From contig JBBJMP010000010.1 in NCBI GenBank assembly GCA_037718865.1, forward strand, positions 62,001 through 126,000: 64,000 nucleotides of DNA, given 5' to 3'. A model generated the notes under the pieces. It searched no databases, was not told where the DNA came from, and saw nothing but the letters and a program-made list of their open reading frames with translations. The DNA comes from JADCRZ01 sp037718865. GTDB lineage: Bacteria; Bacteroidota; Bacteroidia; Chitinophagales; Chitinophagaceae. Both the position numbers and the translations under genes were made by a program. Of this stretch, positions 1 through 9,015 are shown one piece after another (the first letter of the stretch is position 1; each line of letters begins with the position of its first letter).

Positions 1-78
1 AAATCTTTTGTCAAAGGCGTTTATGATCTCAGCTCATTTTATATAATTCAATAAGAATTATAATAAAATATCTATTAA

Positions 79-388
79 TTAACCAGAGACACCGTTAAAA
101 TCACTCCTTTCAAAGCGGCCTGTTTTTTCACCCAGGCGGATACAGAAAATAATCCCGTCTATTTTCTCAGAATATTCGTTAGAAGCAAACGGCCACACCG
201 GGGATAACTGCATTGTTTTGCTTGCTAATCCTAAAATTTTACGTGCTAATAATTTTTGTATACCCTCATTTCTTTCCCTGGTTTCGGTAAGTTCTTTAAA
301 TTCTCCCCACGCAATAACAGATTTCCAATTGGCTATGTTTTCCAGTAAGCACTTCTTCAATTTCGGTACTGTTTAATTTGCCAAACAT
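79..388 (-). pseudogene. Pyridoxamine 5'-phosphate oxidase-like flavin-binding protein, internally deleted
   Basis: The C-terminal part matches small PNPOx-like FMN-binding proteins: a stretch around ANWKSVIAWGEF, then the LSPVWPFASNE and RLGEKTGRFE segments near the end. A typical N-terminus (MFGKLNSTEIEEVL) starts at the ATG at 388, but in another frame. The two join near 335-345, so about 50 residues that should form the first beta-barrel strands are missing and the frame changes. An alternative start at 360 would give 93 residues without the N-terminal strands. Family members are usually about 150 residues. I read this as a deletion pseudogene; the family assignment is from sequence likeness only. 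Confidence 0.7.
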
Positions 389-1101
389 ATTTATATTTTT
401 CTTTTATGATTTTTGTCGCTGAGCTCTTTAAGGAAGCTAATTTTTTATTTCTTCGTTTATGATAATATTCGGATAACGAAAGCAATTATAAGAAATTAAA
501 AGCTATATTGTTACTATTTTATACTGTTACAAATTTACAAGATTATTTTGTACGAAGAATTATTACATTTTGTCTAACACAAAAGCAACAAATGCCTTTG
601 CATAACGAAAGCCAAAAGCTACAAGAAGCAAAGTTATGAGCTATACTGGATATTGCGTGTAATCTTAGAAGCCGGAGGAGGGGGGAAGGGGAGATTATAA
701 AATAAATTTTTTTGATAGCAAATTATTTAATGACGCATCCTTAAACAATGATCACCGTCATAAAATGGCAATGATATGTATCAGTTATTGTGCTGCTTCG
801 AACATTTACTTTGATTATCACAACATTCCAATCGAATGTCTTCCGGCAAAAAACGTTCTTCAATCTATACACTTCATAATAAGGTTCTACTCACAAAGGG
901 TGGTTCTCAGTATTTCAATTTACTTAAACAATTAATTACACGAAAAATATTTTCTCCGTAAATCAGAAATGGAGAAATGTTTTTAATAATATTTCAGGAT
1001 TTAGTGGTTTTGGGTAGTTTATCTGTCAACATAATATTCCAAACCAAAATTGGTGTGGTCAAAATGAAACAATTGAGGAAGTATTTATATAGAATTGTCA
1101 T
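389..1101. other. Gene-free stretch
   Basis: AT-rich sequence with no recognisable gene. A purine-rich patch (GGAGGAGGGGGGAAGGGGAG) lies near 672-691. A short plus-strand reading frame from about 763 (about 56 codons) has no recognisable content and is not called. Confidence 0.5.
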
Positions 1102-2209
1102 TTACATAATTGAATATTTTAACTCCAAAACATTGTATTCAATCTCTCTCAAATTAAATTTTCCATACGTAAACTTTCCATCAGGGTAATGCCATATCGT
1201 TTCACCATAAGTCATTACATTTATTCCGTTGAAGTTTTTATAATTGCTAACAGGTGTTGAGAATGGATATCGCTTCATATCGGTTATTGCTGAACGGTCA
1301 TTAGATATAAAGTCAATCATCTGCCCCTGTTTATTAAAATACAGGGTAGCAGTGATAGAAATAGCATGATTGGTGAAAGTAGCTTTTGCAGAATGGCTAT
1401 CAATTGGCTGCCATTGAATCCGTTTGTCAATTAATGTTGCCGGCGCCATCAAACACATATCATTAAATAGTGTGACTGTTTCTGCTTTGTTCATAATATC
1501 TCCTGATTGTTTCACGACTGAAAATAATCCAAAGACTCTTATATCCATTGTAGCTGTTGAATTGCTATATTTATGATAACCAGGAACTACAAAGCCTTTC
1601 ATTTTTGCTTTAATAAAAAACAACCGCGTGGGTTCATCAAAAAAATTATATTGCTCCGCAATGAATGGAAAATAGTCTTTCCCCTTATCTCTCATCTGTC
1701 CTTCAAATACAATGCGTACATTTTTTACTTTGGGTTTGTTTAGTACGCCAGCATATTTCAGGTAACGCTGCACAGGTTCCGGTAACGGCAGTAAATCTGA
1801 TTCGGTAAGCAAATCTGTCTTCAAGATATTGGCACGTTGCAGATTTACTTTTACATCTTTCTGATAGCTTTTTTCAAAACTGTAGCTTCCCCAACTGAAT
1901 ACGGAAGCAACAAGAATAATTACATTGGCAATGGTGCCGAACTTTGCATCCTTCCAAACACTTAAGATTAGTATCTGCGAGATGATGACTGCAATTAACC
2001 CAAATACCAACCATGCATCTTTCTTTAGTAAGAATAAAATGGTGGTGACAATAAACAAAAACGCCGTCATCAACCATAGCATACCAAGTGGTTTTGAAAT
2101 TTATTTGGTGAGTTGCCTGATGTTGCTATAGTTAAATGCATTGGCAAAACCCATAAAATGGATTAAGCCCTGAACGAGGATGACAAAAGGAAAATATGTA
2201 TTTTAGCAT
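1102..2209 (-). pseudogene. DUF6544-like membrane-anchored protein, 5' end disrupted
   Basis: The intact part (326 codons from the ATG at 2082) has two or three N-terminal transmembrane segments followed by a soluble domain with the LPEPVQRYLKYAG motif typical of DUF6544/DUF6920-type proteins of unknown function. Upstream, a normal-looking start continues the family's N-terminus. An ATG at 2209 begins MLKYIFSF, then after a one-base shift in the A-run at 2185-2188 comes VILVQGLIHFMGFANAFNYS. An in-frame TAA at 2101-2103 then falls where a glutamate codon would fit, before ISKPLG-MLWL. The gene therefore has one frameshift and one nonsense codon in its first 45 codons. A shorter protein from 2082 could still be made. 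Confidence 0.65.
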
Positions 2210-2275
2210 GATTAGCTTTTTTGATGTTGTTTATAAATTATTTTCCGCCCAATTTTCAATTTCATAATCAAAATT

Positions 2276-2632
2276 TCAATCTATTTTGTATAAAGTCCTT
2301 ACGCTGGGCAGCAGTGCAACAAATATGATTAGTAGCGCAAGAAACATATAAACGGTATGTAACCAGTTTACGGCTGAAAGAAATACCATTTGAATTTGAA
2401 TCCAGCCAATTAATGCAAAGCCCGTATATATTACATAAGACCAGGACCAGTGCATGTCTTTAAAAAAATTAAATTGATTGGCCAGCTTTGAATTTAGTTT
2501 TTTTATTAAAGCTATCATCAATAAAATGGGGGCAATGCCCAGCACTATAAATAAAATTATGCCGGGTACTAATCCGAGAAAGGCTAATAAGCCGAGGAGA
2601 ATATTACGTGTTGATTTTGGTTGCTTTTCCAT
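2276..2632 (-). CDS. Small four-helix membrane protein of unknown function
   Basis: This gene encodes 118 residues with a basic N-terminus (MEKQPKSTR), a long hydrophobic block at residues 10-43 that may span the membrane twice, and two further segments at about 66-88 and 90-110. The composition is that of an integral inner-membrane protein. No catalytic motif is visible and I do not recognise the family. It lies in a run of minus-strand genes, 66 bases after another membrane protein gene (2699-3334), so the two could be co-transcribed. Unlike its downstream neighbour it shows no frame damage. Confidence 0.55.
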   Translation of the reverse strand: MEKQPKSTRNILLGLLAFLGLVPGIILFIVLGIAPILLMIALIKKLNSKLANQFNFFKDMHWSWSYVIYTGFALIGWIQIQMVFLSAVNWLHTVYMFLALLIIFVALLPSVRTLYKID

Positions 2633-2698
2633 CTTGTGAATTATATCTGTTTTTCAGTTTGAAGCGTGATGTAAAACTCCTGAAGAGTTCAGAATCTA

Positions 2699-3334
2699 TT
2701 AGGAACTACGTTTCAGGAAATTTTTTTTGAACAGTATTGCAAGCAGTAACATTGACATTGGAGCTGTAATTACCCAAGGTAAACCGAGAAGAAGCAATCT
2801 GTCTGAAAACGTTGGATAGAAATAAACAAATGCAATCAAAAGCGTAACAAGTGAATTAGCTAAAAAAGAAATTCTAACCCATCTTTGAAATCCTTGTTTT
2901 TGAAAAACAGGCACAGCGAATAATGTTGCTAAACCCATAAATATATATCCTATTGCATCGAAGTCCCAAAACAGAGAATGTGGTGTTTGAATGAGAATAC
3001 TAATCTGGTTGGAAGTCCCTTTAAGTGTCATGGGAATTACTGTTGCCAGTTGAACAACATAATTAGCGGTAACAAATACTGAATAAATAATTGTAAAGAT
3101 AAGAGCAGCATGACTCCAAAACCTTTTCCCATTTGGTGTAACATGGTGAAGTGCAAGCATTCCAAGTAAAAAAGGTAAAACTATACCAAGAGAAAATCCA
3201 TAAATTAAAATTTCATCATAAGGATAACTGAGAATTCCCAAAAGCTGTAACGATTGAACTAACACGAATGCAGCATTTGAACCAAAAGCAACAACTCCCG
3301 ACCAAAAACCAATTTTATTTATTGCTTTATTCAT
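2699..3334 (-). CDS. Six-helix membrane protein of unknown function
   Basis: The product is 211 residues with about six hydrophobic segments (roughly 10-33, 42-62, 76-100, 125-145, 153-172 and 183-203) separated by short polar loops. The start at 3334 (MNKAINKIGF) is followed at once by the first helix. There is no recognisable active site or transporter signature. The protein resembles the many uncharacterised membrane proteins of this size seen in Bacteroidota genomes. It precedes the small membrane protein at 2276-2632 on the same strand. The frame is intact in a neighbourhood where most genes are not. Confidence 0.55.
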   Translation of the reverse strand: MNKAINKIGFWSGVVAFGSNAAFVLVQSLQLLGILSYPYDEILIYGFSLGIVLPFLLGMLALHHVTPNGKRFWSHAALIFTIIYSVFVTANYVVQLATVIPMTLKGTSNQISILIQTPHSLFWDFDAIGYIFMGLATLFAVPVFQKQGFQRWVRISFLANSLVTLLIAFVYFYPTFSDRLLLLGLPWVITAPMSMLLLAILFKKNFLKRSS

Positions 3335-3561
3335 TCTTTACTGATTTTGTCTTTTATAGATGAATTGATTGTTATCCCTCTTGTGGAATTGAAGTCTGGT
3401 TTTGATACAAGGTTATCGCCGGGCAATAATAATTAGTCTTTTTTTGTGTTGCTCCCCAGCGAAAATGCCAGGATCTTATAAAAAATAAATAAATAATAGC
3501 ACAAAAAACAAACCTGATAAGATTATTACAGTCGTCATAAATGATTGCTGCTTTCAGTGTT

Positions 3562-4538
3562 TTACAGCTTTGTGGTAGAATGATTTTTGGCTCTCACAAA
3601 CCAATCAACAGGTCGTCTTAATGAAACAGGTACAGGATAACTTTTTAAATAACCCACCCGTAAGATGAATTGAATATTATCGCTTATACCGATAGATTGA
3701 TTTACTGTTTGTTTAGTGGAAGGTTCTTCCAATATTTGTGTCATCGGATGAATGGCAATGCTTTTATCCCTTACTTTTAAAAATAGCCTTTGCATTCGTT
3801 TGCCGGTTTCCAGCAATGTGGTAACTGACTCGTCTTTGCTTGAAATCAATAACCAGCCTGCTGACTGCGATACCTGCATTATAACATTTTCAATATTCTT
3901 ATCTCTAAAATCTTTTTTCATAACACTGTTTTTGTTATAAAAATTACGAACTACAAAACCTGATAACCCTCCTATTTCCATACTTGCAGTAGTAAGTCCA
4001 TCCATATATTTTTCCGCATCATTGCCCGAAAACCGTATCCATTCAGAGAGCTCTTTTTCTGCTGCATCACGATAAGATTGAAGCCTGTTTGCTTCAATGG
4101 TTTGTTCATTTAAGTATTGATGTCCTTTTGATCCACCTGGTACGAAATTGAAAAATTCCTGTTCCTCTTTAAACAGGTACACTACATCTTCTTTTTTTAA
4201 CAAGTTATTTAAAAAATTTGACCGTACTGTTCTGCGGGTTTTTATTTTAGCAATATCAAATCCGGCCGCAGTGCCTGATTTGATAAGCGTTACATCCACT
4301 ATATTTTCATCCTGGTTGGTTGATGCTACAAGATTAATTGACAATTATAACCCGCATTGCTTGCTGCATATTCAAGGTTTTGAAGAAAAGCTCCTATTGA
4401 TAAAATTGTTTCTCTTTGCGTTGGGTCAACCGCAGGAAGCCATTTGCTTTTGTCGTTGCAAATAATCCAGTGATAAGGTTCAAAATATTTGACAAACCAC
4501 GGTTGAGTATTATGCCCGCTTGGCGCCAGCGAAGACAG
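3562..4538 (-). pseudogene. Nitroreductase-like (Acg-type) FMN oxidoreductase, frameshifted and 5'-truncated
   Basis: The 5' part, read from about 4538, gives LAPSGHNTQPWFVKYF and then VDPTQRETILSIGAFLQN, the FMN-binding start of nitroreductases of the Acg/Rv2032 type. Near 4333-4346 the frame breaks. The rest continues in another frame for about 260 codons to 3562, through SGFDI, a GHQYLNEQT segment and C-terminal RLGYxKSYPVPVSLRRPVDWFV-like sequence. The downstream frame has only a TTG with a stop codon just before it, so it has no credible start of its own. The 5' end is also lost, because the sequence upstream is a DJ-1/PfpI stub. The gene is almost certainly non-functional. Confidence 0.75.
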
Positions 4539-4619
4539 GTACTCACTCTACCCAAAAACCGGTCTTTTGCCTGTGTTCCCTAACTCGCTGTGCGATATTA
4601 AAACCATTACTATTCTCAT
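4539..4619 (-). pseudogene. DJ-1/PfpI-family N-terminal stub
   Basis: From the ATG at 4619 the sequence reads MRIVMVLISHSELGNTGK and, after a one-base shift, KTGFWVE. This is the characteristic start of type 1 glutamine amidotransferase-like DJ-1/PfpI proteins (SH-ELGNTG-KTGFW). It ends in a stop codon and passes directly into nitroreductase coding sequence. Only about 25 of the usual 220 or so codons remain. A deletion probably joined two neighbouring genes. Confidence 0.65.
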
Positions 4620-4789
4620 GTTTTATATTTTATGTTGGACAGCAAAAATGTTTTTCTAAGGTCAATCTTGCCAACAAATAACTTACAGTTGATTTAGCAC
4701 CTGAGTTAAGCTTAATGTGATTTTCTTCTAACCCATTATAACATCCACCTGTACGTGGATCATGATGGAATCATTGGTGTTATCGAACC

Positions 4790-4939
4790 TTATTCATCAC
4801 TTTTAAGAGATTTAAAATAATTGACAATAAAATATGGTGCATCAGTCTTCAGGGAATCCACTTTTGCCGATTTTAAAATCTGTTGTTTATTACGCTTTTG
4901 CTTTGGCTTGCTAACATTGTAAACAAAGAAGTAAGGCAT
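4790..4939 (-). CDS. Possible small basic protein of 49 residues
   Basis: An open frame starts at the ATG at 4939 (MPYFFVYNVSKPKQKRNKQQ) and ends with TAA at 4790. It is lysine-rich in the middle and aromatic at both ends, and resembles coding sequence more than random frame. I do not recognise it and see no convincing ribosome-binding site. It may be a real small protein or the tail of a lost gene, as the surroundings are full of remnants. Confidence 0.25.
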   Translation of the reverse strand: MPYFFVYNVSKPKQKRNKQQILKSAKVDSLKTDAPYFIVNYFKSLKSDE

Positions 4940-4974
4940 GTTATTCGCTAAACTCAATCCCGTGAATGTGTTGC

Positions 4975-5331
4975 CTACAGCCCTTCGTATCCACTTTTAA
5001 TAACTGTCGAAATCATTTTAAACTGAACATTTGCATTGAAGCAGTGTTTCGAATGGGCAGGTATAATAATGCCCTCACCCAATCTTAGCATATAATTTTT
5101 ATCATTGATTCTAATTTCTGCCGTTCCGTCAATTACTTGTATAAACGTATCGAAAGCTGACGTCTTTTCAGCTAATTCTTCTCCTGCATCCATAGCTATA
5201 GCCGTAACATTTCCTGTTGTTTTTTTTATGATTGTTTTGCTGAGTACAGCATTTGGCACATATTCAATAATCTCCACGATAATGTGTGCTTTCGCCTTTT
5301 CCAATTCGACAGTATTAGCGGTAGTGATCAT
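4975..5331 (-). CDS. Cupin-domain protein
   Basis: The product is 118 residues with a single cupin barrel. The second half shows the pattern DTFIQVIDGTAEIRIND, then LGEGIIIPAHSKHCFNA, which are cupin motifs 1 and 2. Motif 1 lacks the usual HxH pair: the position reads FDTFIQV, while motif 2 keeps the PAHSKH histidines. Metal binding may therefore be altered. Small cupins of this kind are often annotated as ligand-binding or isomerase-like, and no substrate can be inferred. It is cytosolic, with no signal peptide, and lies 72 bases downstream of the universal stress protein on the same strand, so the two may share a transcript. Confidence 0.7.
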   Translation of the reverse strand: MITTANTVELEKAKAHIIVEIIEYVPNAVLSKTIIKKTTGNVTAIAMDAGEELAEKTSAFDTFIQVIDGTAEIRINDKNYMLRLGEGIIIPAHSKHCFNANVQFKMISTVIKSGYEGL

Positions 5332-5403
5332 TTTATTACGTGTATACTTTATAGTTGTTAATAATAGCTAATGTTGTGTCCGATCACTCAAAAGTTTATT
5401 TTT

Positions 5404-6240
5404 TTAGTTTTTACTAAAAACCAGTAATGGTGCTTTCAGCTCAAACGACAAATCCTCAGCTTTGCTGGAAAGGAAAAGTTTTCGGAAAAATGTTCTTTTC
5501 TGATTGGTAAACATGATAACAACCGACGGCTTCCTGATTTTAATCTGGCGTTGCAGGTTTTCAACTATTGTATGAACGCCGTCATTTTTTTCAAAATGTA
5601 CTTTCAACCCGTATTTGAATTGTTTCTTAAAAGCCGCTTGTATTGTTTTCTCATCAAATGAAATCTCATCAGGCCACGTAAAATGGACGACTTCAATATT
5701 TGTTTTCAAAGGCTGTGCAAAAGCTACCACTTTTGTTATTTCATCTGCATAATTTCGCAAATCTGCTGCATACATTACATTTTTTATTTCAGATACTCTG
5801 TAGTTTTTGGGAATGGCCAGCACCGGTACTTCAGACTTTGTGATAAGATTACCTGTATTAGAACCAAATATTTTTTGAAACGTTCCCGCTCCCCGTGTGC
5901 TAATGCAGATGTAATCAAAATCGGGGTTGTCCCTGCAATAATCTAACAGCGTTGTATCTGGACTGATACCCTGTATAATGATTTTGGAATATCTACCAGG
6001 GTCCACATCCATTTGACGGTATATGCCCGCTATAAACTTCTCTAATTTTGTTGTATAAAATAATAGCTCCTGTTCTGCATATTTTTCATAATAAGCATCT
6101 GACCAGCGTGTAGCTCTCAAAATATGAAGTACATGCACAAATACCAGTTCCAGTTTCAGGCTGGTAGCCCAATGTATGGCAAAACGAACACCACTTTTTG
6201 AATTAGTTGAAAAATCAGTGGGAACGAGAATTTTTTTCAT
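5404..6240 (-). CDS. Universal stress protein with two Usp domains
   Basis: The start at the ATG at 6240 gives MKKILVPTDFSTNS, the classic UspA N-terminus with the conserved aspartate of the nucleotide site. The first domain ends with a region of the ATP-binding type (ISTRGAGTFQKIFGSNTGNLITKSEVPVLAIP). A second, more divergent half follows (NVMYAADL...) and ends KAPLLVF. The total of 278 residues is usual for tandem-domain Usp proteins of Bacteroidota. It is a cytosolic stress or nucleotide-sensing protein without a known reaction. It precedes the cupin gene on the same strand. Confidence 0.85.
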   Translation of the reverse strand: MKKILVPTDFSTNSKSGVRFAIHWATSLKLELVFVHVLHILRATRWSDAYYEKYAEQELLFYTTKLEKFIAGIYRQMDVDPGRYSKIIIQGISPDTTLLDYCRDNPDFDYICISTRGAGTFQKIFGSNTGNLITKSEVPVLAIPKNYRVSEIKNVMYAADLRNYADEITKVVAFAQPLKTNIEVVHFTWPDEISFDEKTIQAAFKKQFKYGLKVHFEKNDGVHTIVENLQRQIKIRKPSVVIMFTNQKRTFFRKLFLSSKAEDLSFELKAPLLVFSKN

Positions 6241-6609
6241 AATCAAAAATTTACATTTAGTTCAGCATGGTAGATTTTAATAACAAATCCTTTAAATAAG
6301 ATATTTTCCTTTTATTAAGATATATCACATTAAAATCAGTGCAGTTTAATTTCTTCAGTTCGATAATATCAATTACATCTTTTGCTTTTTACTATTCATA
6401 TCACTCTTATAGCATGCAAAGTTGAGCCTTTAAAAACCATGCGCCTTACACAACTTTAGAAATAAGTTACATGATTTACTTATTGTATTGCGGGGAATGT
6501 ATGTGTATCAGAAGGGATTTTTCACAAGTTTTCGTGTGCAATAATATAATGGACCCATAAAATAGGACAGGGTGATAAATTTTAACAATCACCTTAAATT
6601 TGTCAAGTT

Positions 6610-6897
6610 ATGGGAACATCAAGACGAAAATTTACATCCGAGTTCAAAAAGAAAGTTGTTTTGGAAGCGCTCAAGGAGCGCAATACTATTCAAGAGCTGG
6701 CTGCTAAGCATGACATCCACCCCCAACAGATTACAGACTGGAAAAAGCATTTTCTTGAAAACAGCGAATCTGCCTTTGGGCGTGCCGGTAGCGATGAGTC
6801 AAAATCCCTGGAGAAAGAAAAGCTCATTGAACAGTTATATGCTCAGATCGGTCAGTTGAAGGTCGAGAATGACTTTTTGAAAAAAAAATCGCTGTAG
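6610..6897 (+). CDS. IS3-family transposase OrfA
   Basis: The product is 95 residues with an N-terminal helix-turn-helix of the IS3/IS911 kind (RRKFTSEFKKKVVLEAL, then IQELAAKHDIHPQQITDWKKHF) and a C-terminal leucine-zipper-like helix (LIEQLYAQIGQLKVENDFLKKK). This is the DNA-binding half that normally fuses to OrfB by programmed -1 frameshifting. A run of nine adenines at 6880-6888, just before the stop, is placed where the slippery sequence belongs, and orfB is in the -1 frame. OrfA itself is intact, but its partner is broken. Confidence 0.85.
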   Translation: MGTSRRKFTSEFKKKVVLEALKERNTIQELAAKHDIHPQQITDWKKHFLENSESAFGRAGSDESKSLEKEKLIEQLYAQIGQLKVENDFLKKKSL

Positions 6898-7438
6898 ACA
6901 ACAGTGTCAGTGATCGCCGGGCAATGGTGGACAAAGATCCCGGTAATCTTAGCATTAAGCGGCAATGTGAGTTACTGAACATCCACCGAAGTGGCCTGTA
7001 TTACAAACCCCGTGGCGACAGTTCTTTGAATTTATATCTCATGCGCCGTATTGATGAACATTTTTTGCTGTATCCGTTCAAGGGCTCTCGTCGAATGACC
7101 GAATGGCTTCGTGAGGAGGGCCATATAGCAGGCCCGAACGATGCCTGGGCAATCGATATACCTATGTGCCGATGAAAAAAGGGTTTCTTTACCTGGCTGC
7201 TATCATAGACCTGTACAGCCGCTATGTGATTGGCTTGAGCTTAAGCAATACAAGGGAAGCAGCCTGGATCGTTGATCTGATGGAACATGCATTAAATAAG
7301 CATGGCATTCCAGGTCTTATGAACAGTGATCAGGGTAGCCAGTTTACCAGTGATGAATACATCCAGTTACTCAAAAACCACGGCATACAGATCAGCATGG
7401 ATGGCAAAGGCAGGGCTACAGACAATATATTTATCGAG
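6882..7438 (+). pseudogene. IS3-family transposase OrfB, deleted, frameshifted and intron-interrupted
   Basis: In the -1 frame relative to orfA the sequence continues RRAMVDKDPGNLSIKRQCELL, the HTH-21 region of OrfB. Near 7125-7140 the sequence jumps from EEGHIAGP to NDAWAID, skipping about 50 residues before the integrase core. A one-base loss near 7157-7161 then shifts the frame (AIDI|YVPMKKGF). The core keeps the first two catalytic aspartates (WAID and NSDQGSQF). The catalytic glutamate codon (FIE) at 7436-7438 is the last one before the intron. The rest of the gene is missing. Confidence 0.8.
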
Positions 7439-7943
7439 GTGCGATTCGTTTACGATGGAACTAAAGCAAGTGCTTTGGGAAATCGTAGAGTGGTGCAAGC
7501 CGCTTAACTGTGTTTTCGTGTTGGTGAAATTCCAATCTCCCCGGTATCGGGATGAACGCGTAACCCATGCATCTGAGAATGACCATCAAAAGATGCGCGA
7601 GCATGGGTTAAAAGGTGGTAACCGGGAGTCTCAATCCGGAACTCCATCCAGCAAAGTCAGATTGGATTTACGACCAGGAACCTGCGGTTGAATCGTCGTT
7701 AAGATGAAGGAGCGAAACGAGACTGATGCGCTCTGACCAAAATGGTACGGATCAAAAGAGGATTAAAGACTTTCGATGCTTTAATCGGTACACTCTGATC
7801 CCGGCGAAGAGCAGGAATCTACGTTTGACGCAAAACCAAAACACGGAACGAAGTAACCCTGTGTTCGCTCTCAGGCTAGAAAATCTGAGTAGGTTGTCAA
7901 CCGCATGCGTGCACAGGGAGGGATTGTCTCAAAAGCTATTCGG
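7439..7943 (+). mobile_element. 5' fragment of a group II intron
   Basis: The sequence starts with the group II 5' consensus GTGCG exactly at the glutamate codon boundary of the IS3 orfB. It continues with domain-I-like sequence such as GTTGGTGAAATTCCAA near 7524-7539 and CACGGAACGAAGTAACCCTGTG near 7841-7862, followed by a GTGCACAGGGAGGG stretch near 7910. These are usual in the 5' half of bacterial group II introns ahead of the reverse transcriptase gene. There is no reverse transcriptase, no domain V hairpin and no intron 3' end. The fragment runs into aldehyde oxidoreductase coding sequence near 7944, so it is a truncated intron. The exact junction is uncertain by about 25 bases. Confidence 0.7.
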
Positions 7944-8279
7944 GGAGATCTGCATGCAATGCAGGCGGCGTTCATTAAACACGATGTTTTTCAATGTGGT
8001 TAATGCACGCCTGGCCAGATATGTTCCGCAGTTGCCCTGATGAGTGAAGCGAAAAACGGTGAGGCAAGTTATGTAACAGCCGATGTTCGTACCATAAATA
8101 GTGCTCTTCAACTTTCCAATGATGAAATAAGGGAACGAATGTCCGGTAATATTTGCCGCTGCGGTGCCTATCCAAACATTGTTGCGGCAATAAAAGAAGT
8201 ACATACTGGAGAAAACGTGGCGCAGGCCTGGCAATTTACTGGTGAAAATAATCAATCATCATTCAAAACCGGCGGATAA
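7944..8279 (+). pseudogene. Aldehyde/xanthine oxidoreductase iron-sulfur subunit (PaoA/YagT-like), 5'-truncated with nonsense codon
   Basis: The C-terminal 2Fe-2S domain is clear: DLHAMQAAFIKHDVFQCG, then CTPGQICSA, then IRERMSGNICRCGAYPNIVAAI, which carry the four cysteines of the second cluster. The tyrosine of the CGYCTPGQ motif is a TAA stop at 8001-8003 (one base from TAC). The N-terminal plant-type ferredoxin domain is gone, replaced by intron sequence. In the intact enzyme this subunit passes electrons between the molybdenum cofactor and FAD subunits. It is followed 12 bases later by the FAD subunit remnant, as in paoAB/yagTS operons. Confidence 0.8.
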
Positions 8280-8291
8280 AAAAATTTAATT

Positions 8292-8486
8292 ATGAGACCA
8301 TTTAAATTCTTTTCAACAAATGAAGCAAATGTGGCCATTTAAATGGGGATGGCCAACACAGATGCAAAATTTCTGGCCGGCGGCACAAACATTCTTGATT
8401 TGATGAAAGAAGATGTTGAACGTCCCAATGAACTGGTTGACATTACCCGTTTAAAATTCACGCAAATCAAAACAATTTCTGAAGGC
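8292..8486 (+). pseudogene. Aldehyde/xanthine oxidoreductase FAD subunit (PaoB/YagS-like), truncated
   Basis: From the ATG at 8292 the start reads MRPFKFFSTNEANVAI, followed by an in-frame TAA at 8340-8342 and then MGMANTDAKFLAGGTNILDLM. The AGGTNxLDLMK motif is the FAD pyrophosphate-binding loop of this subunit. Homology ends near 8486 after KTISEG, so about 270 of the usual 330 residues are missing. Together with the iron-sulfur remnant it shows that a molybdenum aldehyde oxidoreductase operon once lay here. No molybdenum subunit is present in the window. Confidence 0.8.
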
Positions 8487-8523
8487 TACTGTCCTAAGGC
8501 ACACTCCACTAACAATGAAAGAA

Positions 8524-8892
8524 CTATTTTCCAATAATTTTTATTCGATGTAATAAGCCCCAATCTCTCAATTCTGCTATTACGTTTTTTAACGAGCCGG
8601 TATGTTCTGTTACGGAATATTCCACAGTAGGCGGAAAAGTATCGTAGACCGTTCGTTTGACAAGTTGGTTTGTTTCCAAATCCTTCAATTCCTTTGAAAG
8701 CATTTTATCACTAATTCCATCCACATCTTTTGAAATTTGCTTAAACCGTTTGGTTCCCCCAATCAAAGAAATCAGAATTTGTAATTTCCAGCTGCCATTT
8801 AATACTTCCAAAGCATCTCTTACCGCCATCAAATCATTTTTTGAACATTCTTCTGATACATTTTCTTTCTTGCCAGGTTTGTTTGTAACCAT
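8524..8892 (-). CDS. HxlR-family transcriptional regulator
   Basis: The product is 122 residues with the HxlR/MarR-like winged helix: RDALEVLNGSWKLQILISLIGGTKRFKQI, then DGISDKMLSKELKDLE, then VKRTVYDTFPPTVEYSVTEHTGSL. The N-terminal CSKND carries the single cysteine often used for redox sensing in this family. It is divergent from an NmrA-like NAD(P)H reductase gene, the classic arrangement of the QorR/Qor2 or YtfGH type in which the regulator represses the reductase in response to oxidants or electrophiles. The frame is intact, whereas its presumed target is frameshifted. A dyad between the two genes is a likely operator. Confidence 0.88.
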   Translation of the reverse strand: MVTNKPGKKENVSEECSKNDLMAVRDALEVLNGSWKLQILISLIGGTKRFKQISKDVDGISDKMLSKELKDLETNQLVKRTVYDTFPPTVEYSVTEHTGSLKNVIAELRDWGLLHRIKIIGK

Positions 8893-8917
8893 AGTATTTT
8901 TTCTTTACTAACTTAAA

Positions 8918-8975
8918 GTAAGCGCTAACCAATGAGATAGTGCTTACAAATAGTTAGTAACTGTATGTAAGTTTG
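8918..8975. promoter_or_regulatory. hxlR-reductase divergent operator and promoter
   Basis: The arms GTAAGCGCTA (8918-8927) and TAGTGCTTAC (8938-8947) form an inverted repeat matching at 9 of 10 positions with a 10-base spacer. A match to the Bacteroidota -7 element, TAAGTTTG, lies at 8968-8975, 40 bases before the reductase start; no clear -33 box is seen. The position between divergent regulator and target fits HxlR binding. This is inference. Confidence 0.5.
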
Positions 8976-9015
8976 TGTTATTATAAAAATATCGTAAAAA
9001 TAAAAAACAATAAAT

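Larger units (their letters stand above)
6550..7438 (+). mobile_element. IS3-family element, left part only
   Basis: The left end begins near 6550 with TGGACCCATAAAATAGGACA, a typical IS3-type terminus, about 60 bases before orfA. The element carries orfA and a damaged orfB and stops where a group II intron interrupts orfB at 7439. No right end or second half of orfB is found, so no target duplication can be identified. The element cannot transpose by itself. Confidence 0.75.

Noticed and set aside
763..933. Plus-strand frame of about 56 codons with cysteines and isoleucines in the 5' gap
   Set aside because: No start context, no recognisable content, and typical of chance frames in AT-rich DNA.
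977..1189. Plus-strand frame of 70 codons overlapping the end of the DUF6544-like gene
   Set aside because: It lies antisense over the conserved C-terminus of that gene and has no protein-like pattern.
7326..8040. Plus-strand frames crossing the group II intron
   Set aside because: They run through intron RNA sequence and the shifted frame of the iron-sulfur subunit; no homology in these frames.
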